This document shows positions 52,774-63,986 of a stretch of DNA of 64,000 nt, piece by piece. Under the pieces are notes generated by a model. The model saw only the letters and a list, made by a program, of their open reading frames with translations, made no database searches and had not been told where the DNA came from. Numbering within the stretch: position 1 is the stretch's first letter; every line of letters begins with the position of its first letter. Made by a program: the position numbers and the translations under genes. The stretch is from the NCBI GenBank assembly GCA_905236675.1, contig CAJOND010000022.1:101522-165521 (forward strand), read 5' to 3'. Origin of the DNA: Candidatus Rifleibacteriota bacterium (GTDB lineage Bacteria > Muiribacteriota > Ozemobacteria > Ozemobacterales > Ozemobacteraceae).

Positions 52774-54984
52774 ATGAAAAAAATAAGAAAAAAACACGCT
52801 TTTTTATTATTAACAATATTATTATTCCTCTTTAGCTTCCTATTAATTATGACCGACGAAGCCTTTGCACGTGCCGGTGGCGGTGGCGGAGGAGGAGGTG
52901 GCGGAGGCGGCGGAGGCGGAAGTCACGGTGGTCGCGGAGGTAAAGGAGAAACACTTATATTAGATTGCTTTATTAGCAGCACTAAGCAATACGGTCTTCC
53001 AACTACCCTACTATTTTTCTCTCCATTAATATTATTTCATCTAATAAGTTGTTTTGCTGCTTCGTTTTATTTTCAAGAAAAAACCTCATCAAGATTTTCC
53101 TTCTTTATGTTTGCTTTCTTTATTGGTGGCATCGCATATTCTTCTTGTTGTTTAACTTCTTTTATTGTCATACCGATAGAATTTAGTATCTTAAAAAATA
53201 TAATAAGTTTAAGAATTAAACACGGTCGTTTTATTAACTATAACGAAGAAAAAGCTTTTGAATTTTCAAAGGACAATTTTTCCAAAGAGAAACCTATCTT
53301 AATAAAAATAAAAAAGAACAATCCTAACTTTTCATTAGATAGTTTTAAATCCAGAATAAAAAATGCTTTCAGAATAATTCAAGATTCCTGGATGAATCGA
53401 GATTTATCAAATGCGGAAATGTTCTTAGCTGATGGAACTTATGAACAGTTTCAAATACAGATTAATGGTATGATAAAAGATAATACCGTTGATATAATGA
53501 AAGAACTTAATATACTGAATGTATATGCTATAGGAACAGAAAGCTCTAATGATTATGATTCAATATATGTAGCAATACAAGCAAAAGCAATTAATTATCT
53601 GATGAATCAAAGAACTAAAGAAGTTTTAAGAGGAAGTAAATATGAACCGGAATTATTTGCTGAAGTATGGTGCTTCTTACGCAGAAAAGGTGCAAAAGAG
53701 TTAAATACTAAAGGTTTAATAGAAGGATATTGTCCTAATTGCGGAACTCATATAGAAGGATCTAGATTAATACAATGTCCATCCTGTAGTGCTTTGCTTA
53801 AATCAGGACAACACGACTGGATTCTAGCTGGCATTTATCAGTTATCTGAGTGGAGAGACACCCATAATTCGCATATTCCCGGCTTAAATAATTTATATAA
53901 ATATGATCCATTTTTTAATATACAAAATATTGAAGATAAGCTCTCAGCAATTTTCTGGCGTATGATAGAAGCTATTAGAGAAAGAAAATCTGACTCTATC
54001 CGTAAAATTTCATCAGATGAATTTACTAGGAATTTTGAAAATGCATCTTGTATACATCCTGAAATATCAAAATATTATAAGGCGGGTACAGATTCTATTG
54101 AAATTATAGGAATTGCAAAAGAAGGAAACAAACACTTTTTATTGGGTCAGGTTATTTGGAATAGTTGTATTATAGTTAACAACGAAGAAAAAAACATTCA
54201 TAAAAAATCTATATTTATATTAAAAAGAGATATTAATGCCAAGACAGATTCAAGAAAATGTTTCTGCAGTTCACATTGTTTAAATTGCGGAGCTCCTGAA
54301 ACCTACAACAGTAGCAATTTATGCGAATATTGTAATACTGCCGTTAATGATGACACAAAAGATTGGATTCTTATTGATATTGTTAATAGACAAGATGTAT
54401 TAGTTGCAAAATACTTAAATCTTGCCCACCGTTACGAAAAAGAAGAAGTTATAATTAACCAGGAAAATGAACAGAAAAATACAAAATCAGACGAAAATCA
54501 AAAAATTACAAATACTTCAGATTTCAATGATTCTACTGAAGAAAGTTATGAAAATGACGATTTAGACATCAACTTCTGGAGTCTCTTAGGAAAATACTCA
54601 GTAAAAGATCTGCTTAGAATGTGCATAGCTGTAATGCTTGCAGATGGCGTCATAGACAAAAATGAATTACAAATAATCAGAAAAATCTGTGAAATAGGCT
54701 ATATTCCCGAAGAAGTTCTTCAAATGAATATAAGAGAAATGCAAAGCACAGATAATCCTATTGAACATGTTTTAGAAACATCAGCAATAGAATTAGACAA
54801 AGATTTGCTTAAATTATTAATTAAAATCGCAGTCTCTGATAAAGACGTAGCCAAATCTGAAGCTAATCTTATTATTAAACTTGCAGAAAAAATGCAAATC
54901 TCCAAAAAAGAGACAATAGACAGTATAAACAATATTTATGAGAAAAAATGGAAAAAGAAACTAAATCAAACTATTTTCACTTAA
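52774..54984 (+). CDS. membrane protein with two Tim44-like/zinc-ribbon modules and a TerB-like domain
   Basis: 736 residues. Signal peptide (about 1-33, ending FARA), 15 consecutive Gly (35-49) as in bacterial Tim44-like proteins, then membrane helices (about 74-91 and 106-132). Two similar modules follow: a Tim44-like domain (about 190-310) with zinc ribbon CPNC...CPSC and QHDWIL (about 325-370), and a second helical domain with CLNC...CEYC and KDWIL (about 405-535). A linker leads to a TerB-like helical bundle (about 605-735, LLRMCIAVMLADGVIDKNELQIIRKI). Likely cytoplasmic-facing after the helices. Function unknown; duplication of the module is clear. Confidence 0.75.
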   Translation: MKKIRKKHAFLLLTILLFLFSFLLIMTDEAFARAGGGGGGGGGGGGGGGSHGGRGGKGETLILDCFISSTKQYGLPTTLLFFSPLILFHLISCFAASFYFQEKTSSRFSFFMFAFFIGGIAYSSCCLTSFIVIPIEFSILKNIISLRIKHGRFINYNEEKAFEFSKDNFSKEKPILIKIKKNNPNFSLDSFKSRIKNAFRIIQDSWMNRDLSNAEMFLADGTYEQFQIQINGMIKDNTVDIMKELNILNVYAIGTESSNDYDSIYVAIQAKAINYLMNQRTKEVLRGSKYEPELFAEVWCFLRRKGAKELNTKGLIEGYCPNCGTHIEGSRLIQCPSCSALLKSGQHDWILAGIYQLSEWRDTHNSHIPGLNNLYKYDPFFNIQNIEDKLSAIFWRMIEAIRERKSDSIRKISSDEFTRNFENASCIHPEISKYYKAGTDSIEIIGIAKEGNKHFLLGQVIWNSCIIVNNEEKNIHKKSIFILKRDINAKTDSRKCFCSSHCLNCGAPETYNSSNLCEYCNTAVNDDTKDWILIDIVNRQDVLVAKYLNLAHRYEKEEVIINQENEQKNTKSDENQKITNTSDFNDSTEESYENDDLDINFWSLLGKYSVKDLLRMCIAVMLADGVIDKNELQIIRKICEIGYIPEEVLQMNIREMQSTDNPIEHVLETSAIELDKDLLKLLIKIAVSDKDVAKSEANLIIKLAEKMQISKKETIDSINNIYEKKWKKKLNQTIFT

Positions 54985-55194
54985 TATATTTGAGGAGAAC
55001 TACTTCTAATTCTCCATTTCTGAAAATAGCAACTGATGATGTCTTTCTTTATTACATCTTCTTTTTCCTCATTTCATTTCCTCTAATTCCTAATTCCTAA
55101 TTTATTAAAATACCCTCTTGCGTAGTTTAGTCTAATAATGATATAAATTTCGCATACTAATTTTTAACTCAAAAAATAGGAGACTTACAAATTA

Positions 55195-57753
55195 ATGAAG
55201 CCTATTAGAACTTTTATCGTAGTTCCAAGCCTACCAGAACCATTAACACATCTTAAAGATTTAGCATATAACCTTTGGTGGTGCTGGAATCCAGAAGCTA
55301 TTGCATTGTGGCGTCGCTTAGATCCAATACAATGGGAAGAAACATACCATAATCCAGTTAAAATGCTTGGCTCCATTTCCCAAGAACGTCTTGAAGCAAA
55401 AGCTAGAGACGAAGCTTTCTTAGCTAACTTACAAAGAGTTTATGAAAGTTTTACCAGTTATATGAATGATAACCAAACATGGTTTGACACTAATCATGGT
55501 TCAAGAGCAAAGCCAGAAGTAGCCTATTTCTCTGCTGAATTTGGTTTAACCGAAAGCGTCAGACTTTATTCTGGTGGTCTTGGCATGTTAGCAGGCGACC
55601 ATTTGAAATCTGCTTCAGATTTAGGTGTTCCATTAGTAGCTGTTGGTCTTCTCTACAGAGTAGGTTATTTTAAACAGAAACTCAATGCTGGCGGTTATCA
55701 GTTAGAAGTTTATCCAGAAAACGACTTCCACAATATGCCAATTACTCCAGTATTGAACAAAGACAAGAACCAGATTGTAATTGAATGTCAGTTGCCTGGT
55801 CGTGTTGTAAAATGCTTGCTTTGGAAGTTACAAGTAGGTCGTGTTCCTCTTTACTTACTTGACACAGATACTCCAATGAACAGCGATGGCGATCGCTGGA
55901 TCACTCGCGAACTTTACGGTGGAGATACTGAAACTCGTATTATGCAGGAAATCGTTCTCGGCATCGGTGGTTTGAGAGCACTTCACGCAATAGAAGTTCA
56001 TCCATGTGTATACCACATGAATGAGGGTCACTCAGCTTTCCTAGCTCTCGAAAGGATCGCTGTTTCTATGGAAAGACACAATATGAACTATCGTGAAGCT
56101 TTGGAACTTACTCGTGCCGGTAATGTTTTCACAACTCACACTCCAGTTCCTGCTGGTATCGATATTTTTCCAAGAGATTTAATGGAAAAATACTTCACTA
56201 GCTACTACTCTAAACTAGGTATCAGTTGGGAAGATTTCCTTAAGATTGGCTGGCAGAACAATACTCCAAAGGGTGATGGTTTCTCAATGGCAGTATGCGC
56301 TTTGAATCTTTGCGGTGAAGCAAATGGCGTCAGCAAACTTCACGGAGCTGTTTCCCGCAAAATGTGGGGTGGATTGTATCCAGATGTACCATTTCAGGAA
56401 ATTCCGATTAAATCTATTACTAATGGTGTTCACACTCGCTCTTATGCTTCTCAGGAAATGTCTTTACTCTTTGACAGATATCTTGGCCCTCGCTGGACAA
56501 ACAATCCAGGTGACCAGACTGTTTGGGAAAAGATCGACATGATTCCTATGGAAGAACTTTGGAGAACTCATGAACGCAGAAAAGAACGCCTTGTAGCTTT
56601 TGTTCGCAGCAGAATCGAAGCTCAACTCAAAGCTCGCAATGCTCCTCCTTCAGAATTAGCTCGTGCAAGAGAAGTATTGAATCCAAATTATCTAACCATT
56701 GGTTTTGCTAGACGTTTTGCAACTTACAAACGTGCAACTCTTCTCTTCAAAGACAAAGAAAGACTCATCAAGATTCTTTGCAATCCAGAAAGACCAATAC
56801 AGCTTGTTGTTGCTGGTAAGGCTCACCCCAAGGATGAACCAGGCAAGAATTTCATCAAAGAAATCGTTAAACAAAGCAATGACGAACGCCTACGCAAACA
56901 CATTGTTTTCATCGAAGATTATGATGTTGTAGTTGCCCGTTATATGGTTCAGGGCGTTGATGTATGGCTGAACAATCCAAGAAGGCCCCAGGAAGCATCT
57001 GGTACTTCTGGCATGAAAGCTGCTGTAAACGGCGTTCTTAATCTCTCTATCCTTGATGGTTGGTGGGATGAAGCATATAATCCAGAAATCGGCTGGGCAA
57101 TCGGAACTCGTGAAGAATATGAAAACAGTGATTATCAAGATGAAGTCGAAGCTAATTCTCTCTATGAACTTCTAGAAAAAGAAGTTTCTAGAACTTTCTA
57201 TGATCTTTCTAGCGATGGTATTCCACGCCGCTGGATTGGCATGATGAAGAACAGCATGAGAGAGGTTAACGCGGTATTCAATACTAATCGCATGGTTTCA
57301 GAATATACCAACAGATTCTATGTTCCTTGCGATAAGCACTACAAAGAACTTTCTGAAAACAATAGACAGCGTGCAAGAGAACTTGCTGCATGGCTAGACA
57401 AGATTGGAACAGAATGGCATAATGTTCAAATCACAGAAGTTTCAGCAAATGGCGATGAAGAACAAAAAGTCGGTGATATTCTTGATGTAACTGTTAAAGT
57501 AAAACTTACTGGATTACAAGCACAAGATGTCATCGTCCAAGCTTTCTATGGTCAGATTGTAAGTGCTGAAGACTTACCACAGGGCGATATAGTCGATCTT
57601 CAGTTAGTAAAACAGGAAGGCGATATTGCTGTATTTAGCGGTGGCATCGGTCTCGCTACTAGTGGTAAAATGGGTCTTGCTGTAAGAGTATTGCCGAATC
57701 ATAAAGATTTGATTCACCCATTACTTACTGGTCATATCGTCTGGGCAAAATAA
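55195..57753 (+). CDS. glgP: alpha-glucan (glycogen) phosphorylase
   Basis: 852 residues of the DUF3417/Thermotoga-type phosphorylase. LKDLAYNLWWCWNPEAIALWRRLDPIQWEE is the N-terminal signature; YFSAEFGLTESVRLYSGGLGMLAGDHLKSASDLG and VYHMNEGHSAFLALERI are core motifs. Lys608 in SGTSGMKAAVNGV binds PLP. It releases glucose-1-P from glycogen. Strong ribosome site AGGAGACTTAC. About 5 kb from glgB, with a good terminator downstream. Confidence 0.95.
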   Translation: MKPIRTFIVVPSLPEPLTHLKDLAYNLWWCWNPEAIALWRRLDPIQWEETYHNPVKMLGSISQERLEAKARDEAFLANLQRVYESFTSYMNDNQTWFDTNHGSRAKPEVAYFSAEFGLTESVRLYSGGLGMLAGDHLKSASDLGVPLVAVGLLYRVGYFKQKLNAGGYQLEVYPENDFHNMPITPVLNKDKNQIVIECQLPGRVVKCLLWKLQVGRVPLYLLDTDTPMNSDGDRWITRELYGGDTETRIMQEIVLGIGGLRALHAIEVHPCVYHMNEGHSAFLALERIAVSMERHNMNYREALELTRAGNVFTTHTPVPAGIDIFPRDLMEKYFTSYYSKLGISWEDFLKIGWQNNTPKGDGFSMAVCALNLCGEANGVSKLHGAVSRKMWGGLYPDVPFQEIPIKSITNGVHTRSYASQEMSLLFDRYLGPRWTNNPGDQTVWEKIDMIPMEELWRTHERRKERLVAFVRSRIEAQLKARNAPPSELARAREVLNPNYLTIGFARRFATYKRATLLFKDKERLIKILCNPERPIQLVVAGKAHPKDEPGKNFIKEIVKQSNDERLRKHIVFIEDYDVVVARYMVQGVDVWLNNPRRPQEASGTSGMKAAVNGVLNLSILDGWWDEAYNPEIGWAIGTREEYENSDYQDEVEANSLYELLEKEVSRTFYDLSSDGIPRRWIGMMKNSMREVNAVFNTNRMVSEYTNRFYVPCDKHYKELSENNRQRARELAAWLDKIGTEWHNVQITEVSANGDEEQKVGDILDVTVKVKLTGLQAQDVIVQAFYGQIVSAEDLPQGDIVDLQLVKQEGDIAVFSGGIGLATSGKMGLAVRVLPNHKDLIHPLLTGHIVWAK

Positions 57754-57774
57754 TCCCATAAAGATTCGCAAACA

Positions 57775-57808
57775 AAAAAGACTTGGAGATTTATCCAAGT
57801 CTTTTTTT
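57775..57808 (+). terminator. intrinsic terminator of glgP
   Basis: AAAAAAGACTTGGA pairs with TCCAAGTCTTTTTTT around GATTTA. Confidence 0.9.
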
Positions 57809-57849
57809 GTTATTAAAAAATAGTTTTTGTAATCTGACTTTTAAACTTG

Positions 57850-57886
57850 TTGCAAAACCTTTAAAAATACGGTATAACATTATACC
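57850..57886 (+). promoter_or_regulatory. fusA2 promoter with palindrome over the -10
   Basis: TTGCAA (57850-57855), 17-base spacer, TATAAC (57873-57878). GGTATA-ACAT-TATACC (57871-57886) is a perfect palindrome over the -10 and beyond, a possible repressor site. AGGAGAAAAGC precedes the start. Confidence 0.6.
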
Positions 57887-57920
57887 AAATAATTTCAACG
57901 AAGTACTGTAGGAGAAAAGC

Positions 57921-60003
57921 ATGAAACTCTATACTACCGAAAAAATTCGCAACGTTGCTATAGTAGGCCATGGTGGAACAGGGAAAACCACACTTGCTGA
58001 AGCAATGTTATTCCATACTGGTGCAAACAGCCGTCTTGGTAAAGTTGATGATGATAGCTCTATAATGAACTATGATCCTGAAGAAATTAAAAGAAAAGCA
58101 ACTGTTAACGCTTCTTTGGCAGCTCTAGAATATAGAGATTGCAAAATTAACGTTCTTGATGCTCCTGGTTTTGATGATTTCTTAGGTGAAGTTTATAAAG
58201 TAGCTGGTGCTGTTGATATGGCAATTGTTACTGTTAATGCACAGTCTGGTGTTGAAGTCGGTACAGAAAAGAACTGGGCTATAATGGAAAAGACTAATAC
58301 GCCTAGAATAGTTTTCTTAACTAAGCTTGATAAAGAAAACATTAATCTTGAAAAGACTTACGAATCACTCAAAGCATTAGATAGCAAGATTACACCAATA
58401 GTTATTCCTTGGGGAACATTCGACAAGCTTAAAGGCGTTATTGATTTAATAGAAATGAAAGCTTACGAATATACTGACGATAAGGGTAAAGCTGTTAAAG
58501 CTCAAGATATTCCTGCTGATATGAAAGACGAAGCTCAAAAACTTCATGATCAGATGATTGAATCAGTTGTTGAATGTGATGATGACCTTATGAATAAATA
58601 TTTTGAAGGTGAAGAAATCACTGCAGATGAACTTAAAGCAGCTCTTGCAAAAGGTATTGCTACTAATCAGATAAAACCAATGCTTAGCGGTATGTCTTTA
58701 AAGAGTCTTGGCACTGAAAATCTTCTTAACTTCATCGTTGATAGCTGCCCATCTCCAGTAACAAGCAGAGTTCTTCCTGCTGTAAAATATGGCACAGACG
58801 AAGCTGTTGAATTAAAGAATGATCCAAACGGGCCACAAGCCGGTTTCATTTTCAAGAAAATCAATGAACAAACTGGCGATATGCTTTTAATGCGTGTTTT
58901 AAGTGGCACTTTCTCTACAGGTGTTGATATTTATAATCCACAAGCCGAAAGCTCTGAAAGATTCAGCAGTTTCTCTACTCTTCGTGGTAAAACCAAAATT
59001 GATGTAGAAAAAGCTGTAGCTGGCGATATAGTAGCTTTGGTTAAACCAAAATGCACTACATTCGGTCAGACTCTCTGCTCTGAAAGCAACCCAATACAGA
59101 TAAAAGTTCCTGCACTTCCACAGCCAATGCTTCAATATGCTGTTTCTCCAAAAACAAAAGCTGACCAGGAAAAAATGGGTATCGGTCTTAATACACTCTG
59201 TGCTGATGACGGCGTTCTTACTTACAAATTCGAACCTGAACTTGGCCAAGGTATTATTTCTGGTATTGGTGACACTCATATCGATGTTGCTATTAGCAGA
59301 CTTAAAACCAGATGGAATGTTGAAGTTGATATTTCTAAGCCCAAGATTGCTTATCGTGAAACAATCAAAGGTACTTCAAGAGTTCAAGGTAAACACAAAA
59401 AACAGTCTGGTGGTAAAGGTCAGTATGGTGATGTTTGGGTTAAATTTGAACCCAATAAGGGTAATGGCTACGAATTTATAGATGCAATCGTTGGTGGTGT
59501 TGTTCCTAAGAACTTCATACCAGCAGTTGACAAAGGTTTGCAGGAATATAGCCAGCGTGGTGTTATTGCTGGATTCCCAACTATTGACTTTAAAGCAACA
59601 TTAGATTTCGGTTCTTACCATGATGTTGACTCTAACGAAATGTCATTCAAGCTTGCAGCTGGTCTTGCTTTTAAGAAAGGTATAGCAGAAGCTAAACCTG
59701 TATTACTTGAACCAGTTTATGAAGTCGCTGTAACAGTTCCTGAAATACATGGGCGATATTATGGGTGACATGAACAAACGTCGTGGTAAAGTTCTTGGTA
59801 TGGATCCAATAGAAGGTGGAAAACAAGTTATTAGAGCAACTGTTCCACAGGCTGAAATGTATAAATATGCTACAGATTTGAAGTCTATGACTCAATCTAA
59901 GGGTGAATTTACAATGAAATTCTCTTCTTATGAAGAAGTTCCAGCTAACGTAACCGAACAGGTTGCTAAAGAATATAAAACTGCTGACGAAGCTGAAGAC
60001 TAA
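57921..60003 (+). pseudogene. fusA2: EF-G2-type translation elongation factor paralogue, frameshifted
   Basis: Two frames (57921-59768 and 59749-60003) give one EF-G-like GTPase of about 690 residues. G1 GHGGTGKTT, G3 DAPGFDDF and G4 TKLDKEN (variant of NKxD) occur near the start; domains II-V follow with [12 protein letters not shown] and [13 protein letters not shown], the EF-G domain V signature. The break is at 59741-59751 (CCTGAAATACATG): a frame with EEYMGD is expected, meaning two bases are missing (or one extra). EF-G2 paralogues handle stress/ribosome recycling and are not always essential. Frame change at a conserved site suggests a sequence error. Confidence 0.88.
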
Positions 60004-60031
60004 TTATCTTAACTTTCTTTCTAGACCAAAT

Positions 60032-60066
60032 AAAAAAGGCACTGTGTTTTCACGGTGCTTTTTTAT
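60032..60066 (+). terminator. intrinsic terminator of fusA2
   Basis: AAAAAAGGCACTGTG and CACGGTGCTTTTTT pair around TTTT, with one mismatch, 30 bases after the stop. Confidence 0.85.
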
Positions 60067-60145
60067 TTGTCTAGATTTTATTATTCAATAAAAAAAGAAG
60101 TGCCAAAGCAAAGTAGACACTATTTTTTTATAATAAAATCTATAT

Positions 60146-60183
60146 AAAAAACCTGGTTCGCATTTTTGCGAACCAGGTTTTTT
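60146..60183 (-). terminator. perfect 17-bp terminator (both strands)
   Basis: AAAAAACCTGGTTCGCA (60146-60162) is exactly complementary to 60167-60183, with U/A runs on both sides. It serves the minus-strand gene and may also back up fusA2. Confidence 0.9.
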
Positions 60184-60211
60184 ATATCTTTATAAGTTAT
60201 TTAACGATAAA

Positions 60212-60958
60212 TTATAAACCAGCTTTTAGAAGAGACTGATAAAGTTCCATGTTTTCTTCATACTTCTTAAAAGCAGCTTTTGCACCTTGTGCATCACCTT
60301 TTGAAGTGCATGCAACATATTCGTTATAAGCTTCCATGTAATTATTATAAGCAGTCTGAGAATCTATTTGTTTTTTGGTTGTAGAAGTAGTTGTTGTTGT
60401 GGTGTTTGAGTATTTTTCGTTAATACTATCAATATATGCAGTTATTTCAGCATTTTCAGCTTTTGCAGTTTCTTCATCTAAATCACTTTTCTTTACAAAA
60501 ACCGAAGAACCTTTAATCTTTTTTATTAGAGCATCAATACCCTTAACAAGTAATCTGGAAACAATACCGCCACCAAGAATACCTATTGCTAGCATTGGGA
60601 GTCCCATTCCAGCACACAAGAAACCGCCTGCTACAGCACCTGCTACAGTAGCAAAATTAGCAACACTTGAAGTTGTCCATTTAAGAACTTTTTTTGATAT
60701 AAAATATCCGGCAACTCCGCCTATAGCCATTCCAAGAGGTCCACCGCCTACTGCAGCTCCAAGAACAGCACCCATTGCACCACCAGCTAAACCACCGACA
60801 CTTATAAATAGTGACTTTGCTATATTACCCACACTACTAAGTATGCCAGCATTAGCAACATTTTTTTGTGGAGCAACAGCCATCCACATAGAGAAAATCA
60901 TTGAGAGTATCAAAAGGATAGATAAACTCTGTCGTCTGTTATAGGCCATAGAAAACAT
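60212..60958 (-). CDS. exported glycine-zipper membrane protein, function unknown
   Basis: 248 residues. A signal peptide (about 1-37, SILLILSMIFSMWMAVA, then NVANA) precedes three glycine-rich membrane helices (GGLAGGAMGAVLGAAVGGG, GVAGYFISKK, GAVAGGFLCAGMGLPMLAIGILGGGIV) of glycine-zipper type. The C-terminal 100 residues are polar: a Thr run (TTTTTTSTTKK) and a helical repeat EAYNEYVACTSKGDAQGAKAAFKKYEE. GGAGGT lies six bases before ATG 60958. No family recognised; a pore, envelope or oligomeric membrane role is possible. Confidence 0.75.
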   Translation of the reverse strand: MFSMAYNRRQSLSILLILSMIFSMWMAVAPQKNVANAGILSSVGNIAKSLFISVGGLAGGAMGAVLGAAVGGGPLGMAIGGVAGYFISKKVLKWTTSSVANFATVAGAVAGGFLCAGMGLPMLAIGILGGGIVSRLLVKGIDALIKKIKGSSVFVKKSDLDEETAKAENAEITAYIDSINEKYSNTTTTTTSTTKKQIDSQTAYNNYMEAYNEYVACTSKGDAQGAKAAFKKYEENMELYQSLLKAGL

Positions 60959-61030
60959 AATCAGACCTCCTGCTTATAAACTTATGAAAAATAACTTATA
61001 CAATTATTAATATTATTATATTAATAAATA

Positions 61031-61085
61031 AGCCACACCGCAAGTGTTTATATTAACTTTTTTTGTACACTCTTACGATGTGGCT
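61031..61085. repeat. inverted repeat between convergently placed ends
   Basis: AGCCACA (61031-61037) with TGTGGCT (61079-61085) and nested AGTGT/ACACT pairs. It lies just after the BMP gene stop (minus strand); a weak terminator or attenuator. Confidence 0.45.
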
Positions 61086-61104
61086 AATTATTAAACCTTT
61101 ATAA

Positions 61105-62055
61105 TTATTTGTTGATTAGAAAATCTTCAATTTCATCTAACTTCAAACTAACATCATGAGTAATAAGATCTCTGTTAAATCTTGAATAGGCAAGTTCTAT
61201 ACCATGATCTTGAAGTCCTAAAGTCCAAACTCCACCATTGAAAGTACCTTTTTTCATAACTTCTACTGCTTTTACTAAAGCTATATCAATTCTCTTAACA
61301 ACACTAGCACAAACCTTACCAGGTGCAATTCTACTTTGATCGGAATCAACACCAATAACATAAAAATCACTATGGCGAGCAGCTGCTATAAGACCAAGGC
61401 CACTCTTACCTGCAGCGTGATAAATAACATCTGCGCCGGACTGATGAAGTTCTGTTCCTACTTTTTCAGCTTCATTTACCATATCAAAGGCTTCTGGAGT
61501 CTTACCCAAGTATTTAGAAACAAATTTAACATTTGGATTAACAAATGTCGCTCCACTTCTAAAACCTTTTTCAAATCCTGCAATAACAGGAGAATACATA
61601 CCACCCATGAAACCGACACAACCATTTTTACTTATCATTGAAGCAAAAGCTCCTGCGAAAAAAGAACCCTGTTCTTCATCAAATAAAATTGAAAGAACAT
61701 TTGGTTCTGAAACCACAGAATCTATTAAAACTATTTTTGAATCAGGATATTCGTTAGCAACATGTCTAACTGCTTCATTTGCAAAAACACCAACAGCACA
61801 AACCATATCCAGTTTTCTTTTGCAAAAATATCTTAAAGCAGGTTCTATACCACTTATTGAACCTGGATCAACTACTTCTACTAATGCTCCTTCTTTTCTA
61901 AGAAGAGTAACACCTTCATATGCTGCATCGTTAAAGGATTGATCTCCTAATCCACCAGTAGACAAAACAATACCAATAGTAAGAGGTGCTGCCTGAACAG
62001 CCCCAGCCAAAAAGGTAACAAACAATGCGATTGCAAATAACAATCTAAATTTCAT
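61105..62055 (-). CDS. BMP-family nucleoside-binding protein
   Basis: 316 residues with a signal peptide (1-22, ending VQA). The BMP/Med/PnrA fold is clear: APLTIGIVLSTGGLGDQSFNDAAYEGVTLL, VDPGSISGIEPALRYF, VCAVGVFANEAVRHVANEYPDSKIVLID, FFAGAFASMISKNGCVGFMGGM, DVIYHAAGKSGLGLI, FYVIGVDSDQSRIAPGKVCASVVKRIDIALV. No lipobox Cys: the mature protein is periplasmic unless processed differently. It delivers purine nucleosides to an ABC transporter; the permease/ATPase genes are not adjacent here. Confidence 0.9.
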   Translation of the reverse strand: MKFRLLFAIALFVTFLAGAVQAAPLTIGIVLSTGGLGDQSFNDAAYEGVTLLRKEGALVEVVDPGSISGIEPALRYFCKRKLDMVCAVGVFANEAVRHVANEYPDSKIVLIDSVVSEPNVLSILFDEEQGSFFAGAFASMISKNGCVGFMGGMYSPVIAGFEKGFRSGATFVNPNVKFVSKYLGKTPEAFDMVNEAEKVGTELHQSGADVIYHAAGKSGLGLIAAARHSDFYVIGVDSDQSRIAPGKVCASVVKRIDIALVKAVEVMKKGTFNGGVWTLGLQDHGIELAYSRFNRDLITHDVSLKLDEIEDFLINK

Positions 62056-62187
62056 TTCGATCGCTCCAGAATAATAGTCTTTTTTAAATTTTATTCAAGT
62101 TAATACTTATCAGTTTACAACATTAAGAAATAAATGACAAATTATAATAAATATTTAATATTTTTTTAAGAAAAATAAAAAAAATAT

Positions 62188-62219
62188 TTGACAATAAATT
62201 ACTAATTTGGTAATATAAT
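62188..62219 (+). promoter_or_regulatory. rRNA operon promoter
   Basis: TTGACA (62188-62193), 17-base spacer, TAATATAAT (62211-62219). Leader of about 210 bases precedes the 16S gene. Confidence 0.7.
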
Positions 62220-62429
62220 CACCTCGCTAAGGCGAGAGGGTTTCAAAAAGGAACCCGAGTTATTTGAGAATAAGATCAAAAGACTTTGAATATGACGCCA
62301 AGCGGGTCATTACGAAGCGGAAGCGAAGTAATGATACCTGTTAATGACAGCATCGAAGAACGTTTGATTTTGAAAAAGGTCAGACGCTTCATAAAGTAAT
62401 TAGCTCTTGAAAAAGAGATAATAATAATT
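62220..62429 (+). other. 16S rRNA leader with hairpin
   Basis: The leader contains TCATTAC (62307-62313) and GTAATGA (62328-62334) arms around GAAGCGGAAGCGAA, plus an AGCTCTTGAAAAAGAG stem-loop (62401-62416). No tRNA and no clear boxA are seen. The repeat resembles, in reversed form, the palindrome at 48208-48247. Confidence 0.5.
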
Positions 62430-63986
<1,557 letters not shown>

